DNA of 64,000 bases. Origin: Nonlabens sp. YIK11 (GTDB lineage: Bacteria; Bacteroidota; Bacteroidia; Flavobacteriales; Flavobacteriaceae). The position numbers were made by a program, and so were the translations under genes. The DNA lies in assembly GCF_001413925.1 (NCBI RefSeq), contig NZ_LBMJ01000001.1, forward strand, positions 1,523,501-1,587,500. Reading direction: 5' to 3'. Within the stretch, counting starts at the first letter, position 1, and the number at the start of each line of letters is the position of its first letter. This document shows, piece after piece, positions 8,423 through 19,425 of the stretch. The notes beneath the pieces are model-generated. The model searched no databases, was not told where the DNA came from, and worked only from the letters and a program-made list of their open reading frames with translations.

Positions 8423-8430
8423 TATATTTG
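8423..8430 (+). promoter_or_regulatory. Candidate -7 element of the MBL lipoprotein gene
   Basis: TATATTTG is a full match to TAnnTTTG and lies 14 nt before the ATG. No good -33 element is at the right distance. Confidence 0.5.
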
Positions 8431-8444
8431 AACAAAACACAATC

Positions 8445-9239
8445 ATGAAAAATATAATGGGATTCTTACTGATGCTGGTATTATTCAGCGCATGTAAGGA
8501 AAAGGAAAAAACTACCGTGGAAACCGCAGACAATCAAATGGAACAGCAGGATGCCGCTACTGAAACGGCTGTGACACCAGAGATTGAAATCATGCCTATC
8601 TCTCACGCCTCTTTTGTCATGAAATGGGGTGACAAAGTAATTTACCTAGATCCTGTTGGAGGAGCCAGTGCATATGAAGGCATGCGGGCAGCAGATATGA
8701 TCTTGATCACTCATACTCACGGCGATCATATGGATCCAGCTACGTTAAAAGCGGTCATGAATGACAATGCCAAATTATTTACGCCACAAGCAGTGGCAGA
8801 TAAATTAGGAGCTGATTTTAATCCAACTGTTTTGAATAATGGTGATTCAGAAGCTGTAGGTGGTATTACAGTAAATGCCGTTGCGATGTACAACATCACT
8901 GAAGGCCGTCTCAATAATCATCCAGAAGGAGTTGGGAACGGATATGTGATCGAGAGCGATGGATACAGAGTATATGTTTCTGGAGATACAGAAGGTACTC
9001 CAGAGATGAGAAGCCTTGAAAATATTGATAAGGCATTTGTTTGTATGAATCTACCGTACACCATGGACGTAGAACAAGCAGCAGATGCGGTTCTTGATTT
9101 TGCGCCGGCAGAAGTGATTCCTTACCATTACCGTGGTAAAGATGGACTTCATGACATTGATAAGTTCAAATCACTTGTAAACAAAGGAAATGCAGATATC
9201 GAAGTAACTTTCATGGATTGGTATCCAGAAAGAAATTAG
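8445..9239 (+). CDS. Metallo-beta-lactamase-fold lipoprotein
   Basis: A 264-aa exported hydrolase-like protein. A lipoprotein signal ends in LFSAC (Cys17). After an acidic linker (about 18-45) comes an MBL fold with HTHGDH at residues 90-95, the dinuclear metal motif HxHxDH. A later YVSGDTEGTPE segment supplies the third metal ligand region, and PYHYRG the last His. This resembles the UPF0173/UlaG-like branch of MBL proteins, usually cytoplasmic, here tethered to the membrane. The substrate is unknown. A hairpin terminator follows. Confidence 0.85.
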   Translation: MKNIMGFLLMLVLFSACKEKEKTTVETADNQMEQQDAATETAVTPEIEIMPISHASFVMKWGDKVIYLDPVGGASAYEGMRAADMILITHTHGDHMDPATLKAVMNDNAKLFTPQAVADKLGADFNPTVLNNGDSEAVGGITVNAVAMYNITEGRLNNHPEGVGNGYVIESDGYRVYVSGDTEGTPEMRSLENIDKAFVCMNLPYTMDVEQAADAVLDFAPAEVIPYHYRGKDGLHDIDKFKSLVNKGNADIEVTFMDWYPERN

Positions 9240-9262
9240 GCCTCAGAGTGTTTAAATCTGAA

Positions 9263-9297
9263 CAAAACCGTTTCGTTTCACGAAGCGGTTTTTTTAT
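9263..9297 (+). terminator. Terminator of the MBL lipoprotein gene
   Basis: AACCGTTTCG pairs with CGAAGCGGTT (one G-T pair) and is followed by a run of T. Confidence 0.85.
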
Positions 9298-9490
9298 GCT
9301 TTAAAATTCGTGACATAGTTCGCTTTCGCGAAAGCGAATTACCAAGAAAACGTCTCATGCAAATAGCGTCCTGGAACTACCGTAACTAGATGCGTAAACA
9401 TCAAAACGTTTAGAAAAGAATCTTGATAAGGTAAAGCGATGATCATCAGTGGTTATTTGTCTAAATATCAGAATTTTATCAATACCAAAT
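9298..9490. other. Intergenic stretch with a palindrome copy
   Basis: Between two convergent terminators. It holds palindrome copy 3 at 9321. Nothing else was recognised. Confidence 0.5.
9321..9336. repeat. CGCTTTCGCGAAAGCG palindrome, copy 3 (intergenic)
   Basis: Perfect core. Together with flanking bases it forms the 20-bp perfect palindrome TTCGCTTTCGCGAAAGCGAA (9319-9338). Confidence 0.95.
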
Positions 9491-9491
9491 A

Positions 9492-9525
9492 AAAAATGCC
9501 TGTTGCAATCGCAACAGGCATTTTT
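9492..9525. terminator. Bidirectional terminator after icd
   Basis: AAAAATGCCTGTTGC pairs perfectly with GCAACAGGCATTTTT across a 4-nt loop. A/T tracts on both sides serve the leftward icd transcript and back up the rightward one. Confidence 0.9.
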
Positions 9526-9546
9526 GAATCTATATTTAAAAAGGAA

Positions 9547-11985
<2,439 letters not shown>

Positions 11986-12025
11986 TCAAACTAAAATGGT
12001 CTGGAATTGTAGGGTTGATGAATCG

Positions 12026-12064
12026 TTCGCTTTCCTATCCGTAGTTTGTCAGAAAGGAAAGCGA
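12026..12064. repeat. Split inverted repeat resembling the palindrome family
   Basis: TTCGCTTTCC and GGAAAGCGA are opposite arms of a palindrome-like element, but their centre is replaced by about 20 bp of unrelated sequence. It may be a disrupted family member or a chance stem. The rest of 11767-12088 shows only the icd promoter and no gene. Confidence 0.35.
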
Positions 12065-12088
12065 TACCAATCAAAATATCGAGACATA

Positions 12089-12119
12089 AAAAAACCGCTT
12101 CTTGAAAGAAGCGGTTTTA
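12089..12119 (-). terminator. Terminator of rplS
   Basis: On the minus strand AAAACCGCTTCTT pairs with AAGAAGCGGTTTT and a T-run follows. Confidence 0.9.
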
Positions 12120-12139
12120 AAGGGAAATGATAGGGTAGA

Positions 12140-12493
12140 TTATTTTCTACGAGCCTCTTTGATACGGGCTTTCTTACCAGTAAGTTCTCTAAAGTAGAAG
12201 ATACGTTTTCTACGTACGCTACCTGCTTTGTTCAATTCAATCTTCTGGATTGCTGGAAGGTTCATAGGGAAGATGCGCTCAACACCAACGTTACCACTCA
12301 TTTTACGAATGGTGAATGTCTTAGTGGCTCCAGAACCTCTTACCTGTAGCACTACACCACGGAAGAACTGCGTACGGCTCTTTTCACCTTCTTTAATTTC
12401 ATAGAATACCGTAATGGTATCTCCAGCTCCAAATTTTGGAAATTCTTTCTTTGTGATAAACTCGTCCTGAACGAATTTTACTAAATCAGTCAT
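12140..12493 (-). CDS. rplS: Large-subunit ribosomal protein L19
   Basis: A 117-aa ribosomal protein located at the 30S-50S interface. Typical L19 sequence is visible: GDTITVFYEIKEGEKSRTQ (near residues 25-43), FRGVVLQVRGSG, the TFTIRKMSGNVGVERIFP core, and the basic C-terminus RRKRIFYFRELTGKKARIKE. The length is normal. It sits downstream of trmD on the same strand, the usual trmD-rplS association, but a small secreted-protein gene lies between them. It has its own promoter (12597-12566) and terminator. Confidence 0.97.
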   Translation of the reverse strand: MTDLVKFVQDEFITKKEFPKFGAGDTITVFYEIKEGEKSRTQFFRGVVLQVRGSGATKTFTIRKMSGNVGVERIFPMNLPAIQKIELNKAGSVRRKRIFYFRELTGKKARIKEARRK

Positions 12494-12565
12494 CTTGATA
12501 GATTAATGTGTTAGGTAAACAAACAACATGCACGATTATCGTCAGAGGTTATTTTTTACGAGGCG

Positions 12566-12597
12566 CAAAAATAGGATTATTAAATAATTATACCAAA
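12566..12597 (-). promoter_or_regulatory. Promoter of rplS
   Basis: On the minus strand TTTG (12597-12594) and TATTTTTG (12573-12566) are 20 nt apart. This is a textbook Bacteroidota -33/-7 pair. It predicts a leader of about 65 nt, so rplS can be expressed without trmD. Confidence 0.7.
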
Positions 12598-12620
12598 AAA
12601 ATCAAATAAAAATGATCTTG

Positions 12621-12974
12621 CTATTGTACGATCAGTTTCTTGACAAAGTTGGATTGATCTGTATTCACACGCAAAAAGTAAATTCCTGATGCTAATGAAG
12701 ATACATCAAACACTTGGGTCTGATTGTTAAGGCTGCGTTTGGATTCAAAAACACGCTTGCCCAATGAGTTGATGATAACCACGTTCACAGACTCACTACG
12801 CACATGCTCAAATGACAATTTGAGGGTGCCATCCTTAATAGGATTTGCCAGCAACGTCATTTTTTCTGGCTTTTGGACCAACTGGAAATGTACCGTCGTG
12901 GGCTGTTCTAAAGGTATTGCGTTAGATGAAAAACCCATCACGCCTAAAAGAAAAGAGAGTATAAGTATTTTCAT
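12621..12974 (-). CDS. Tiny secreted protein with T9SS sorting domain
   Basis: A 117-aa protein made of a signal peptide (residues 1-19, ending FSSNA), about 20 linker residues, and a type IX secretion C-terminal domain. The domain has the usual features: ANPIKDGTLKLSF, VVIINSLGKRVFES, VSSLASGIYFLRV and KKLIVQ. There is almost no passenger, so the protein is nearly a bare sorting domain. It lies on the same strand between trmD and rplS. It may be the decayed remnant of a larger secreted protein, or a deliberate small surface protein. Confidence 0.8.
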   Translation of the reverse strand: MKILILSFLLGVMGFSSNAIPLEQPTTVHFQLVQKPEKMTLLANPIKDGTLKLSFEHVRSESVNVVIINSLGKRVFESKRSLNNQTQVFDVSSLASGIYFLRVNTDQSNFVKKLIVQ

Positions 12975-13023
12975 AAGTGTCTAATTGCGTGTAAAATTAC
13001 AATTATTTTGTTATTTGTCGATA

Positions 13024-13704
13024 TTAATCATCAGTTAAAAGATCGGGACGTCGTTCTTTTGTTCTTTTAAAGGCTTGTTCTTCTCGCCATTCATCAATTT
13101 TAGGCAAATTACCGCTCAATAAAATCTCAGGAACCTTGGCACCTTTATATTCTGCTGGTCTGGTGTATACTGGTGGCGCCAGTAATCCATCCTGAAAGCT
13201 GTCCGTTAATGCACTGGTCTCATCGCTTATCACATTGGGAATCAGTCTTATCACCGCGTCACATAATACGGCAGCACCCAACTCGCCACCACTCAATACA
13301 TAATCGCCTATGGAAATTTCCTTCGTCACATATAAGTCTCGCACACGTTGATCAACTCCTTTATAATGTCCACATAATATGATGATGTTCTCTTTTAATG
13401 ACAACTGGTTGGCAATGCCTTGATTCAAGGTTTCACCATCAGGTGTCATGTATATGATCTCGTCATACTCGCGATCTGCACTCAACTCTGTAATCATTTT
13501 ATCAATAGGCTCAATCATCATGACCATGCCGGCACCACCGCCATATTGATAGTCATCTACCTGATTGTACTTGTTCAATCCGTACCTGCGCAGGTCGTGC
13601 ATGTGCACTTCCACGATTCCTTTTTCAACGGCGCGCTTCAATATAGACGCTTCAAAAGGACTTTGGATTAATTCTGGCAGTACGGTAATGATGTCTATTC
13701 TCAA
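13024..13704 (-). CDS. trmD: tRNA (guanine-37-N1)-methyltransferase
   Basis: This enzyme methylates G37 next to the anticodon and prevents frameshifting. It has the SPOUT trefoil-knot features of Trm[12 protein letters not shown] start, [10 protein letters not shown] (near residues 58-67), [14 protein letters not shown] and [14 protein letters not shown]. The length of 226 aa is normal. The start is a TTG at 13704 because no ATG precedes the conserved N-terminus. A -7 box lies about 20 nt upstream. Confidence 0.95.
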   Translation of the reverse strand: MRIDIITVLPELIQSPFEASILKRAVEKGIVEVHMHDLRRYGLNKYNQVDDYQYGGGAGMVMMIEPIDKMITELSADREYDEIIYMTPDGETLNQGIANQLSLKENIIILCGHYKGVDQRVRDLYVTKEISIGDYVLSGGELGAAVLCDAVIRLIPNVISDETSALTDSFQDGLLAPPVYTRPAEYKGAKVPEILLSGNLPKIDEWREEQAFKRTKERRPDLLTDD

Positions 13705-13721
13705 AATAAATAACTTTGGGA

Positions 13722-13729
13722 CAAAAGTA
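13722..13729 (-). promoter_or_regulatory. Candidate -7 element of trmD
   Basis: TACTTTTG on the minus strand fits TAnnTTTG and predicts a leader of about 10-15 nt before the TTG start. Confidence 0.45.
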
Positions 13730-13829
13730 CTTCTTCTAAAAACATGCCGTAATGCAAGAAGCTTCGTTTTTTATTGGAATATATCTTTTTACATTAGTTT
13801 AAACACTGTTTAGAATTTGATGAATATAT

Positions 13830-13845
13830 CGCTTTCGCGAAAGCG
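13830..13845. repeat. CGCTTTCGCGAAAGCG palindrome, copy 4 (intergenic)
   Basis: Perfect core 19 nt before the ATG of the next gene. The right flank is taac. Confidence 0.95.
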
Positions 13846-13863
13846 TAACTAATCTACCACCAT

Positions 13864-14304
13864 ATGCAAACTACTAAACCCTTGAACGATAACTATCTGA
13901 ATCTACTGCGCATCCTGTACATTGTGAAGGCCTGCTTTAACTTTTTAGGGATGTTCTTTTTTATAGGATATGCCTTTATGGGCACCTTTTTTAAAGCGAT
14001 GGTGAATACGTTTCCAAACCCGGATCAAAATGAAGCGCATTTTCCAGAGGCCATGCATTGGATTTTTGTAACCGTAGGAACTATAGGAGCTGTAGTTCTT
14101 TTGACTTTTGGGATTTTGACGCTTATCGCAGCCTCAAAAATCAACTCAAGGCAAGGCTACAATTTCATTTTTGTAGTTGGTATCCTCAACTGCTTTACCG
14201 GGATGCTGGGTATTGCTTTGGGTGTTTTTACAATTATTGAACTGAGTAAACCTCAAGTCAAGGCGTTGTTCCAGCCTCAAACTAAAACGCCCATAGGTTT
14301 TTAA
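13864..14304 (+). CDS. Small integral membrane protein of unknown function
   Basis: A 146-aa protein with three or four hydrophobic segments (about 16-45, 65-88, 98-122). It is rich in Phe, Ile and Gly and has a soluble C-tail. No family was recognised with confidence. It is convergent with the next gene, and their stop codons overlap in one TTAA (14301-14304). The upstream flank holds a palindrome copy close to the start. Confidence 0.7.
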   Translation: MQTTKPLNDNYLNLLRILYIVKACFNFLGMFFFIGYAFMGTFFKAMVNTFPNPDQNEAHFPEAMHWIFVTVGTIGAVVLLTFGILTLIAASKINSRQGYNFIFVVGILNCFTGMLGIALGVFTIIELSKPQVKALFQPQTKTPIGF

Positions 14305-14774
14305 GCGTTACTTTTTTTGACGATATCCTTCATGATCTTGATGTGGTGATGCGTGTGGATCTTTAGGAATTTGATCGTTTCCTTTTTATTCAATGACCCA
14401 AATAATGGATGACGCATAAAAGCCTTTTCATCCAGATCCCTAATGGAATTCACCTGATGGAATGCGCGATCCAATCGCACCTTAATAGGATCTTTATCTA
14501 GCTCACCTTCTTCTGGCAACACGTTTTTAGGAGCTTTTCCCTTGCCGCGAGGCATCCAGCCGGTATTCATAATCACGAACTTGAGCAAGGAAGATTTAGG
14601 TTTAAAGTCCTCTGGCTTAGACTGGCGCATCATTTCTGGAACACCTTCCAGGATGCGTAAACTGTGATCAACGTGCCAGTAAACCCCTTTAGCCGAAACA
14701 TTGGGCGCCACCAGATTTCCTTTTTCAAGATAAGTTTCAAGTTGATCAAATTGTTTTTGCAAAGGATTTTTCAT
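14301..14774 (-). CDS. DUF1569 (DinB-like) protein
   Basis: A 157-aa helical protein with the DinB-like metal-binding pattern: HVDHSLRIL near residue 34 and the HTHHHIKIMKDI segment near 140. It is likely a cytoplasmic four-helix protein with a bound divalent metal. Family members are annotated as DUF1569; the substrate is unknown. It is third gene of a minus-strand run with the GreA/B-like and fasciclin genes. Confidence 0.75.
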   Translation of the reverse strand: MKNPLQKQFDQLETYLEKGNLVAPNVSAKGVYWHVDHSLRILEGVPEMMRQSKPEDFKPKSSLLKFVIMNTGWMPRGKGKAPKNVLPEEGELDKDPIKVRLDRAFHQVNSIRDLDEKAFMRHPLFGSLNKKETIKFLKIHTHHHIKIMKDIVKKSNA

Positions 14775-14791
14775 GGTTGTGGATTCTGTTG

Positions 14792-15259
14792 CTAATGTAC
14801 TGTTTTCACTATAATCTGCTTGCCATTAAAGGTGACTTGATCACCAGCAGATCTTCCTTTGAGTAAAATGCCTAAGGGTGATTGGAGACTTAAAACAAAA
14901 ACCTCTCGTTCGTTGAGGTCCAGCTTTCCTAGAGCAACGCTTATGTAAAACCAACCTGTCGATAATTCTACTAGAGAACCTTGGTCAATCTTTTGGTGCG
15001 TGACCGTTGGATCGATGGATTTGAGCAATTGAAGTTTTGACGCGGTGTCCATGTGCTGGCGTCGGTATAAATCTTCCTGATTCTGGATCATTGCCATACC
15101 CGTTTCATATTTATCGCCGGCACTGCTTTTTGTTTCGTTGCTTTTGGCTTCCATCAGTTGATCCATACTGGATTGTATGGTATCCAGCTGCTGTTGCACT
15201 ATTTCTAGGCATTTGTTATGAATGGCAGTTTTAAATTGAATCCAGCTTGCCTCGTCCAT
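14792..15259 (-). CDS. GreA/GreB-like transcription factor domain protein
   Basis: A 155-aa protein with an N-terminal helical part (residues 1-75) and a C-terminal FKBP-like Gre fold. The family mark is SPLGILLKGRSAGDQVTFNG (about 127-146), the counterpart of SPxGxALLGxxxGD in GreA. Homologs in this phylum are sometimes labelled 3-oxoacyl-ACP synthase, which the sequence does not support. A role at RNA polymerase is inferred from the fold only. The start ATG 15259 abuts the fasciclin stop with no gap, indicating coupling. Confidence 0.75.
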   Translation of the reverse strand: MDEASWIQFKTAIHNKCLEIVQQQLDTIQSSMDQLMEAKSNETKSSAGDKYETGMAMIQNQEDLYRRQHMDTASKLQLLKSIDPTVTHQKIDQGSLVELSTGWFYISVALGKLDLNEREVFVLSLQSPLGILLKGRSAGDQVTFNGKQIIVKTVH

Positions 15260-16219
15260 CTATTGCTGTTGCAGTACAAAGTCCAGTGTGTGAATCACGC
15301 CATTGAAAGCAGTAATATTGGTCGCTACAAGATTGACGGTATTTCCCGAGCCGTCAATGATTGAAATACCGCTAGTCGTATTTACGGTATAAGTTCCTGA
15401 TCCTAAAGGATCAATCGTCGCGCCATTTTCAAAGGCATCCTGGCGCAATGCCTGACTACCTAAAACATGATACGACAGTTTGTCGTCAAAATTATTCTGG
15501 TCCAGCACGTCTTGAATGTTCTCAAATTGATCATTAGGGTCTGAAGCTATGAACGCAGCAAAAGCTGGATCACTAGGTGCAAAAAGCGTAAATGGAGCAG
15601 ATGCATCGTCATTATCGTCCAGGACGATACTTAAACCTACCTGATCCAAAGCCGTAGTGAGATTGGAAAAATTGGGATTGGAACTGATAAGCGTATAAAT
15701 ACTGGGTAAATCCAGCACATCATCAACGATGTGAACAATACCGTTGCTCACGCGATTATCGGGATCTGTCACCGTTGACTCATCATTGATACGCAAGGTG
15801 TTGTTCTCAACTTCTACAAATACATCGATCTGGGCATTGCCTACTTGCGCCAATGTTTTAAAATATTGGGAATTGAATTGACCAGTGGTTTTGATATCAG
15901 ATTGAACATGATACAACAATATGGTTCTCAATAAATCCTCGGGCACTGCTTCGATACTACTGTAGCTATTGGCTGCAAGAAAGGTTGAAAAAGCCTGATT
16001 GGTAGGTGCAAAGATGGTTAAACTGCCTTCTTGATCTAGTGTAAAATCCAGTTGGGTGCGTTCCAGGGCTGCCACCATGCTAGTGTGATCTGGACTTTCT
16101 TCTAGAAAATCCAGTGCCGTTGGGCCGTTAATCACATTCATGTTATCATCGTCATCCACACAGGAAACCGCCAACACCAAAACACTCAAAAACAAAAACG
16201 AATTCAAAAACTTTTTCAT
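15260..16219 (-). CDS. Fasciclin (FAS1) repeat lipoprotein
   Basis: A cell-surface or periplasmic lipoprotein of about 319 aa with two FAS1 domains (about residues 35-165 and 170-315). The signal ends in LAVSC followed by an acidic stretch DDDDN. FAS1 motifs are SLTIFAPTNQAFSTF and the second-domain FTLFAPSDPAFAAF, with NGIVHIVDDVL and NGVIHTLDFVL as the matching H-box. Such proteins mediate adhesion. I chose Met at 16219 (MKKFLNSF); a frame from 16231 would add four residues. Confidence 0.88.
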   Translation of the reverse strand: MKKFLNSFLFLSVLVLAVSCVDDDDNMNVINGPTALDFLEESPDHTSMVAALERTQLDFTLDQEGSLTIFAPTNQAFSTFLAANSYSSIEAVPEDLLRTILLYHVQSDIKTTGQFNSQYFKTLAQVGNAQIDVFVEVENNTLRINDESTVTDPDNRVSNGIVHIVDDVLDLPSIYTLISSNPNFSNLTTALDQVGLSIVLDDNDDASAPFTLFAPSDPAFAAFIASDPNDQFENIQDVLDQNNFDDKLSYHVLGSQALRQDAFENGATIDPLGSGTYTVNTTSGISIIDGSGNTVNLVATNITAFNGVIHTLDFVLQQQ

Positions 16220-16372
16220 AATACTACTCATAAACGTGCTGCAAAATAACGATTATGCAGCTAGCCTATTGCGTTCACGGTGTAAAACTCATTCAACTAT
16301 TTCCATAGACAAAAAAATCGCCGGCATCAACAAATCAAATGCCGTCACATCGCGCATCATTGCGAACTGACG

Positions 16373-16380
16373 TATTTTTG
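16373..16380 (+). promoter_or_regulatory. Candidate -7 element of mnmA
   Basis: TATTTTTG ends only 4 nt before the mnmA ATG. If used, transcription starts at or next to the start codon, giving a leaderless message. No matching -33 element was seen. Confidence 0.4.
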
Positions 16381-16384
16381 CAGC

Positions 16385-17563
16385 ATGGCAAAAGTAGTAG
16401 TAGGACTTTCTGGTGGAGTAGACTCAAGTGTCGCCGCGCATCTTTTAAAAGAGCAAGGTCATGAGGTGATCGGGCTTTTTATGAAGAACTGGCACGATGA
16501 CACCGTTACCATCAGCGACGAGTGTCCATGGTTGGAAGATTCCAACGATGCGATGCTGGTGGCTGATAAGCTGGGAATACCGTTCCAAACCGTCGATTTG
16601 AGCGAGCAATACAAGAAACGCATCGTCAACTATATGTTTGACGAGTACGCACGCGGCCGCACGCCTAATCCTGATGTGCTGTGTAATCGCGAGATCAAGT
16701 TTGATGTTTTTATGGATATTGCCTTGGACCTTGGAGCAGACTTTGTTGCGACCGGTCACTACTGCCAGAAAACCACCACACAAGAAAACGGACAGACCGT
16801 TCATCATTTGATTTCTGGAGCTGACGCGGGCAAGGACCAGAGCTATTTTTTATGCCAAGTCTCGCAGGAGCAGCTTTCCAAAACCCTTTTCCCTATAGGA
16901 CATCTTCAAAAAAGTGAAGTGCGCGAGATCGCTGCCGCACAAGGCTTGATTACTGCAGGCAAAAAGGACAGTCAAGGATTGTGCTTCATTGGTAAAGTAC
17001 GACTACCTGATTTTTTACAGCAGCAACTCAAACCCAAAACTGGAAATATCGTAGAGATCCCAACGCATTTAAGCGTTTCCAGAATGTCAGAATTGAGCAG
17101 TGATGATGAGGTAGTTTCGCTTTCGCGAAAGCGAACTTATCAAGAATCTGATGGGATTCTTAAAGGTCAACATCAAGGAGCACACTACTTTACACGTGGC
17201 CAGCGCCGCGGCTTGAATGTAGGTGGCACTCCAGAGCCGTTGTTTGTCATTGAGACTGATGTGGATACCAATACCATTTATGTAGGTCAAGGAAAGGATC
17301 ATGCCGGTTTGTATCGCCGCGGGCTCGTGATACAACCAGATGAAGTGCACTGGATTAGAACCGATTTGAAACTGAAAGTAGGCGAATCCATGGAAGTGAT
17401 GGGTCGCATACGGTATCGTCAAAAGTTGGAGCCAGCCAAGCTGTACCAGCGAGAAGATGGACTTTATATGATTTTTGATGCGCCACAGAGTGCGATTTCA
17501 CCAGGACAGTTTGCAGCTTGGTATGAAAATGGAGAGTGTTTGGGTTCTGGCGTAATTGCTTAA
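16385..17563 (+). CDS. mnmA: tRNA-specific 2-thiouridylase
   Basis: This enzyme thiolates U34 of tRNA-Lys, -Glu and -Gln. The PP-loop GLSGGVDSS is at residues 7-15. The catalytic cysteines are C100 ([12 protein letters not shown]) and C200 (SQGLCFIGK). 392 aa is slightly longer than in Proteobacteria because of an insert at about 225-255, a loop also seen in other flavobacteria. A palindrome copy lies in this loop and encodes SLSRKR (245-250). The subtilase gene follows by 9 nt. Confidence 0.96.
   Translation: MAKVVVGLSGGVDSSVAAHLLKEQGHEVIGLFMKNWHDDTVTISDECPWLEDSNDAMLVADKLGIPFQTVDLSEQYKKRIVNYMFDEYARGRTPNPDVLCNREIKFDVFMDIALDLGADFVATGHYCQKTTTQENGQTVHHLISGADAGKDQSYFLCQVSQEQLSKTLFPIGHLQKSEVREIAAAQGLITAGKKDSQGLCFIGKVRLPDFLQQQLKPKTGNIVEIPTHLSVSRMSELSSDDEVVSLSRKRTYQESDGILKGQHQGAHYFTRGQRRGLNVGGTPEPLFVIETDVDTNTIYVGQGKDHAGLYRRGLVIQPDEVHWIRTDLKLKVGESMEVMGRIRYRQKLEPAKLYQREDGLYMIFDAPQSAISPGQFAAWYENGECLGSGVIA
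17118..17133. repeat. CGCTTTCGCGAAAGCG palindrome, copy 5 (in mnmA)
   Basis: Perfect core with right flank aactt. It is read as LSRKR in a lineage-specific loop of MnmA. Confidence 0.95.
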
Positions 17564-17572
17564 CTTTCAGAT

Positions 17573-19159
17573 ATGAAATCTCTAGTCGTTTTAATGGTGA
17601 TGCTTTTTACAGCATCGCTTTCTGCTCAAGAATTGCATGCACTGGTTTATTTTAAGGATAAGCCTAATGTGCAGGGTTCGCTGGAAAATCCGTCAACCAT
17701 TCTTACGCAACGGGCATTGGATCGCAAGCAACGTCACGGCGTTGCCGTCGATGAGCGTGACGTTCCCATGAATCAGAATTATGTGAACACCGTTAAATCA
17801 CAGCCAGGCATAGATTACCGTACTCAATCCAAATGGTTCAATGCCGTACATGTGGTGGCAACCTTTGAGAATTTGGAACTTCTTAAAAACTTGAGCTTTG
17901 TAGATCGAGTGGAATATGCAGACCAGTCCAAAAATGCGACTATCGGTCAACGGGAAAAATTCAATGAAGACATCACCTTACCTGCTAATTATGGCGCTGC
18001 CACTAATCAGATTGAAATGATAGGATTGGATGATTTGCACAACCGCGGATTCACCGGCGATGGAATTCTAATGGCCATAACTGATAGTGGTTTCCCAAAT
18101 GTAGATATCAATAGAGCTTTTGAGACCGCTAGATCAGAAAATAGAATTGTAGGTGGCTACGACTTTGTAGCTGGTGACGCTAGTTTTTATGGCGATCATT
18201 TTCACGGCGCACGAGTCTTTAGCATTATCGCCGGGCAAATCAATACAGCGACTGATAATTATATAGGCACCGCTCCAGATGCCAGCTACTACCTATTTAG
18301 AACTGAAGACGCCGCCAGTGAAACTCCAGTCGAAATGAGTTACTGGGTCGCCGCAGCAGAGCGCGCCGATTCTTTAGGCGTTGATGTCATGAACGTCTCG
18401 TTGGGATATCTGGGATTTGATAACCCCAATGAAAGCTTTACGTATCAAGATATGAATGGTTCTTCCGTGATTTCTCGCGGCGCGACCATAGCAAGTGAAA
18501 AAGGAGTGCTGGTCATGACCAGTGCGGGAAATTTTGGGAATAGTGCCAGCTATCCATGGATTGCTGCACCAGCAGATGCTCCAGGTGTGTTTGCGATAGG
18601 CGCTGTAACCGCAAGTGGTACAAAATCCAGTTTTTCCAGTATAGGTCCAACGGTCGATGGACGCATACGTCCAAACGTAGTCGCTCAAGGATCTGCCACC
18701 GCACTAGTTCATGAGAATGACGGTCAGATTGTGACGGGAAATGGTACCAGTTACAGTGGTCCAGTCATCGCTGGTGCGATGGCGTGCTTACTGCAGGCTT
18801 ATCCCAATTTGACGCTAGCACAGCTCATTCAAGCCGTTCAGGATTCAGGATCTCAAGCCACAAGTCCAGACAACCAGTTAGGTTACGGTATTCCAGATTT
18901 CGGCAAGACCTTTCAAACCTTGTCCAGCCAGCCAGTTACCACCATGGATGATTTGAAATATTACATTAAGGACCGTGTTTTATACGTCTATATCGCTCAA
19001 GGCGAAAGCGCAATTCCTTTCCAACTCTACAACCTTCAAGGTCAATTGTTGATTGATAAAAACATCCTGCCACAGGATACCGTAGATTTAAACGGATTCT
19101 CAAGCGGGATCTACCTTTTTATATGTAATGAGAAAGCGTTTAAGATTGCTTTGAACTAG
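17573..19159 (+). CDS. Secreted subtilisin-like (S8) protease with T9SS domain
   Basis: A 528-aa secreted serine protease. Signal peptide 1-18 (SLSAQ), then an I9-like propeptide region (about 20-120). The S8 catalytic triad is Asp near 170 (AITDSG), His near 211 (HGARV) and Ser near 393 (GTSYSGP). The GTSxxxP signature is kept, although Tyr-Ser-Gly replaces the usual Met-Ala-Xaa. The C-terminus (about 450-528) is a T9SS sorting domain ending SGIYLFICNEKAFKIAL. The gene lies 9 nt after mnmA, perhaps by read-through only. Confidence 0.92.
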   Translation: MKSLVVLMVMLFTASLSAQELHALVYFKDKPNVQGSLENPSTILTQRALDRKQRHGVAVDERDVPMNQNYVNTVKSQPGIDYRTQSKWFNAVHVVATFENLELLKNLSFVDRVEYADQSKNATIGQREKFNEDITLPANYGAATNQIEMIGLDDLHNRGFTGDGILMAITDSGFPNVDINRAFETARSENRIVGGYDFVAGDASFYGDHFHGARVFSIIAGQINTATDNYIGTAPDASYYLFRTEDAASETPVEMSYWVAAAERADSLGVDVMNVSLGYLGFDNPNESFTYQDMNGSSVISRGATIASEKGVLVMTSAGNFGNSASYPWIAAPADAPGVFAIGAVTASGTKSSFSSIGPTVDGRIRPNVVAQGSATALVHENDGQIVTGNGTSYSGPVIAGAMACLLQAYPNLTLAQLIQAVQDSGSQATSPDNQLGYGIPDFGKTFQTLSSQPVTTMDDLKYYIKDRVLYVYIAQGESAIPFQLYNLQGQLLIDKNILPQDTVDLNGFSSGIYLFICNEKAFKIALN

Positions 19160-19169
19160 AACAATACTT

Positions 19170-19382
19170 ATGAAAAATCATATCAAAATATTTACCAGCG
19201 ATTCCATAACCGTACGCCGCATGGCAGACGTTTTGGAAAACAACAACATCTCGGTAATCATCAAAGATGAAACTGAGTCCGGTAGATTAGCAGGCTTTGG
19301 AGTACCTGATAATAGCGTCGAACTCTTTGTTTCACAAGAAGATGCACAGAAAGCACAAGAATTGATCGCATCAGTATCCTAA
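19170..19382 (+). CDS. DUF2007 protein
   Basis: A 70-aa soluble protein with the PII-like alpha/beta pattern of DUF2007: VRRMADVLENNNISVIIKDE, then a beta strand ELFVSQED and helix AQKAQELI. Family proteins are thought to be small signal-transducing proteins; no ligand is known. It starts 10 nt after the subtilase stop. Confidence 0.8.
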   Translation: MKNHIKIFTSDSITVRRMADVLENNNISVIIKDETESGRLAGFGVPDNSVELFVSQEDAQKAQELIASVS

Positions 19383-19425
19383 TTCAAGATCATTTTATAG
19401 ATCTTGCGAGAAAGAATTCTAATTG

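Noticed and set aside
14792..15259. Possible 3-oxoacyl-ACP synthase
   Set aside because: The name is carried over in databases, but there is no thiolase fold or Cys-His-His site; the C-terminal motif is Gre-like.
19007..19023. ggcgaaagcgc in the subtilase gene
   Set aside because: Only one arm of the palindrome; no inverted partner.
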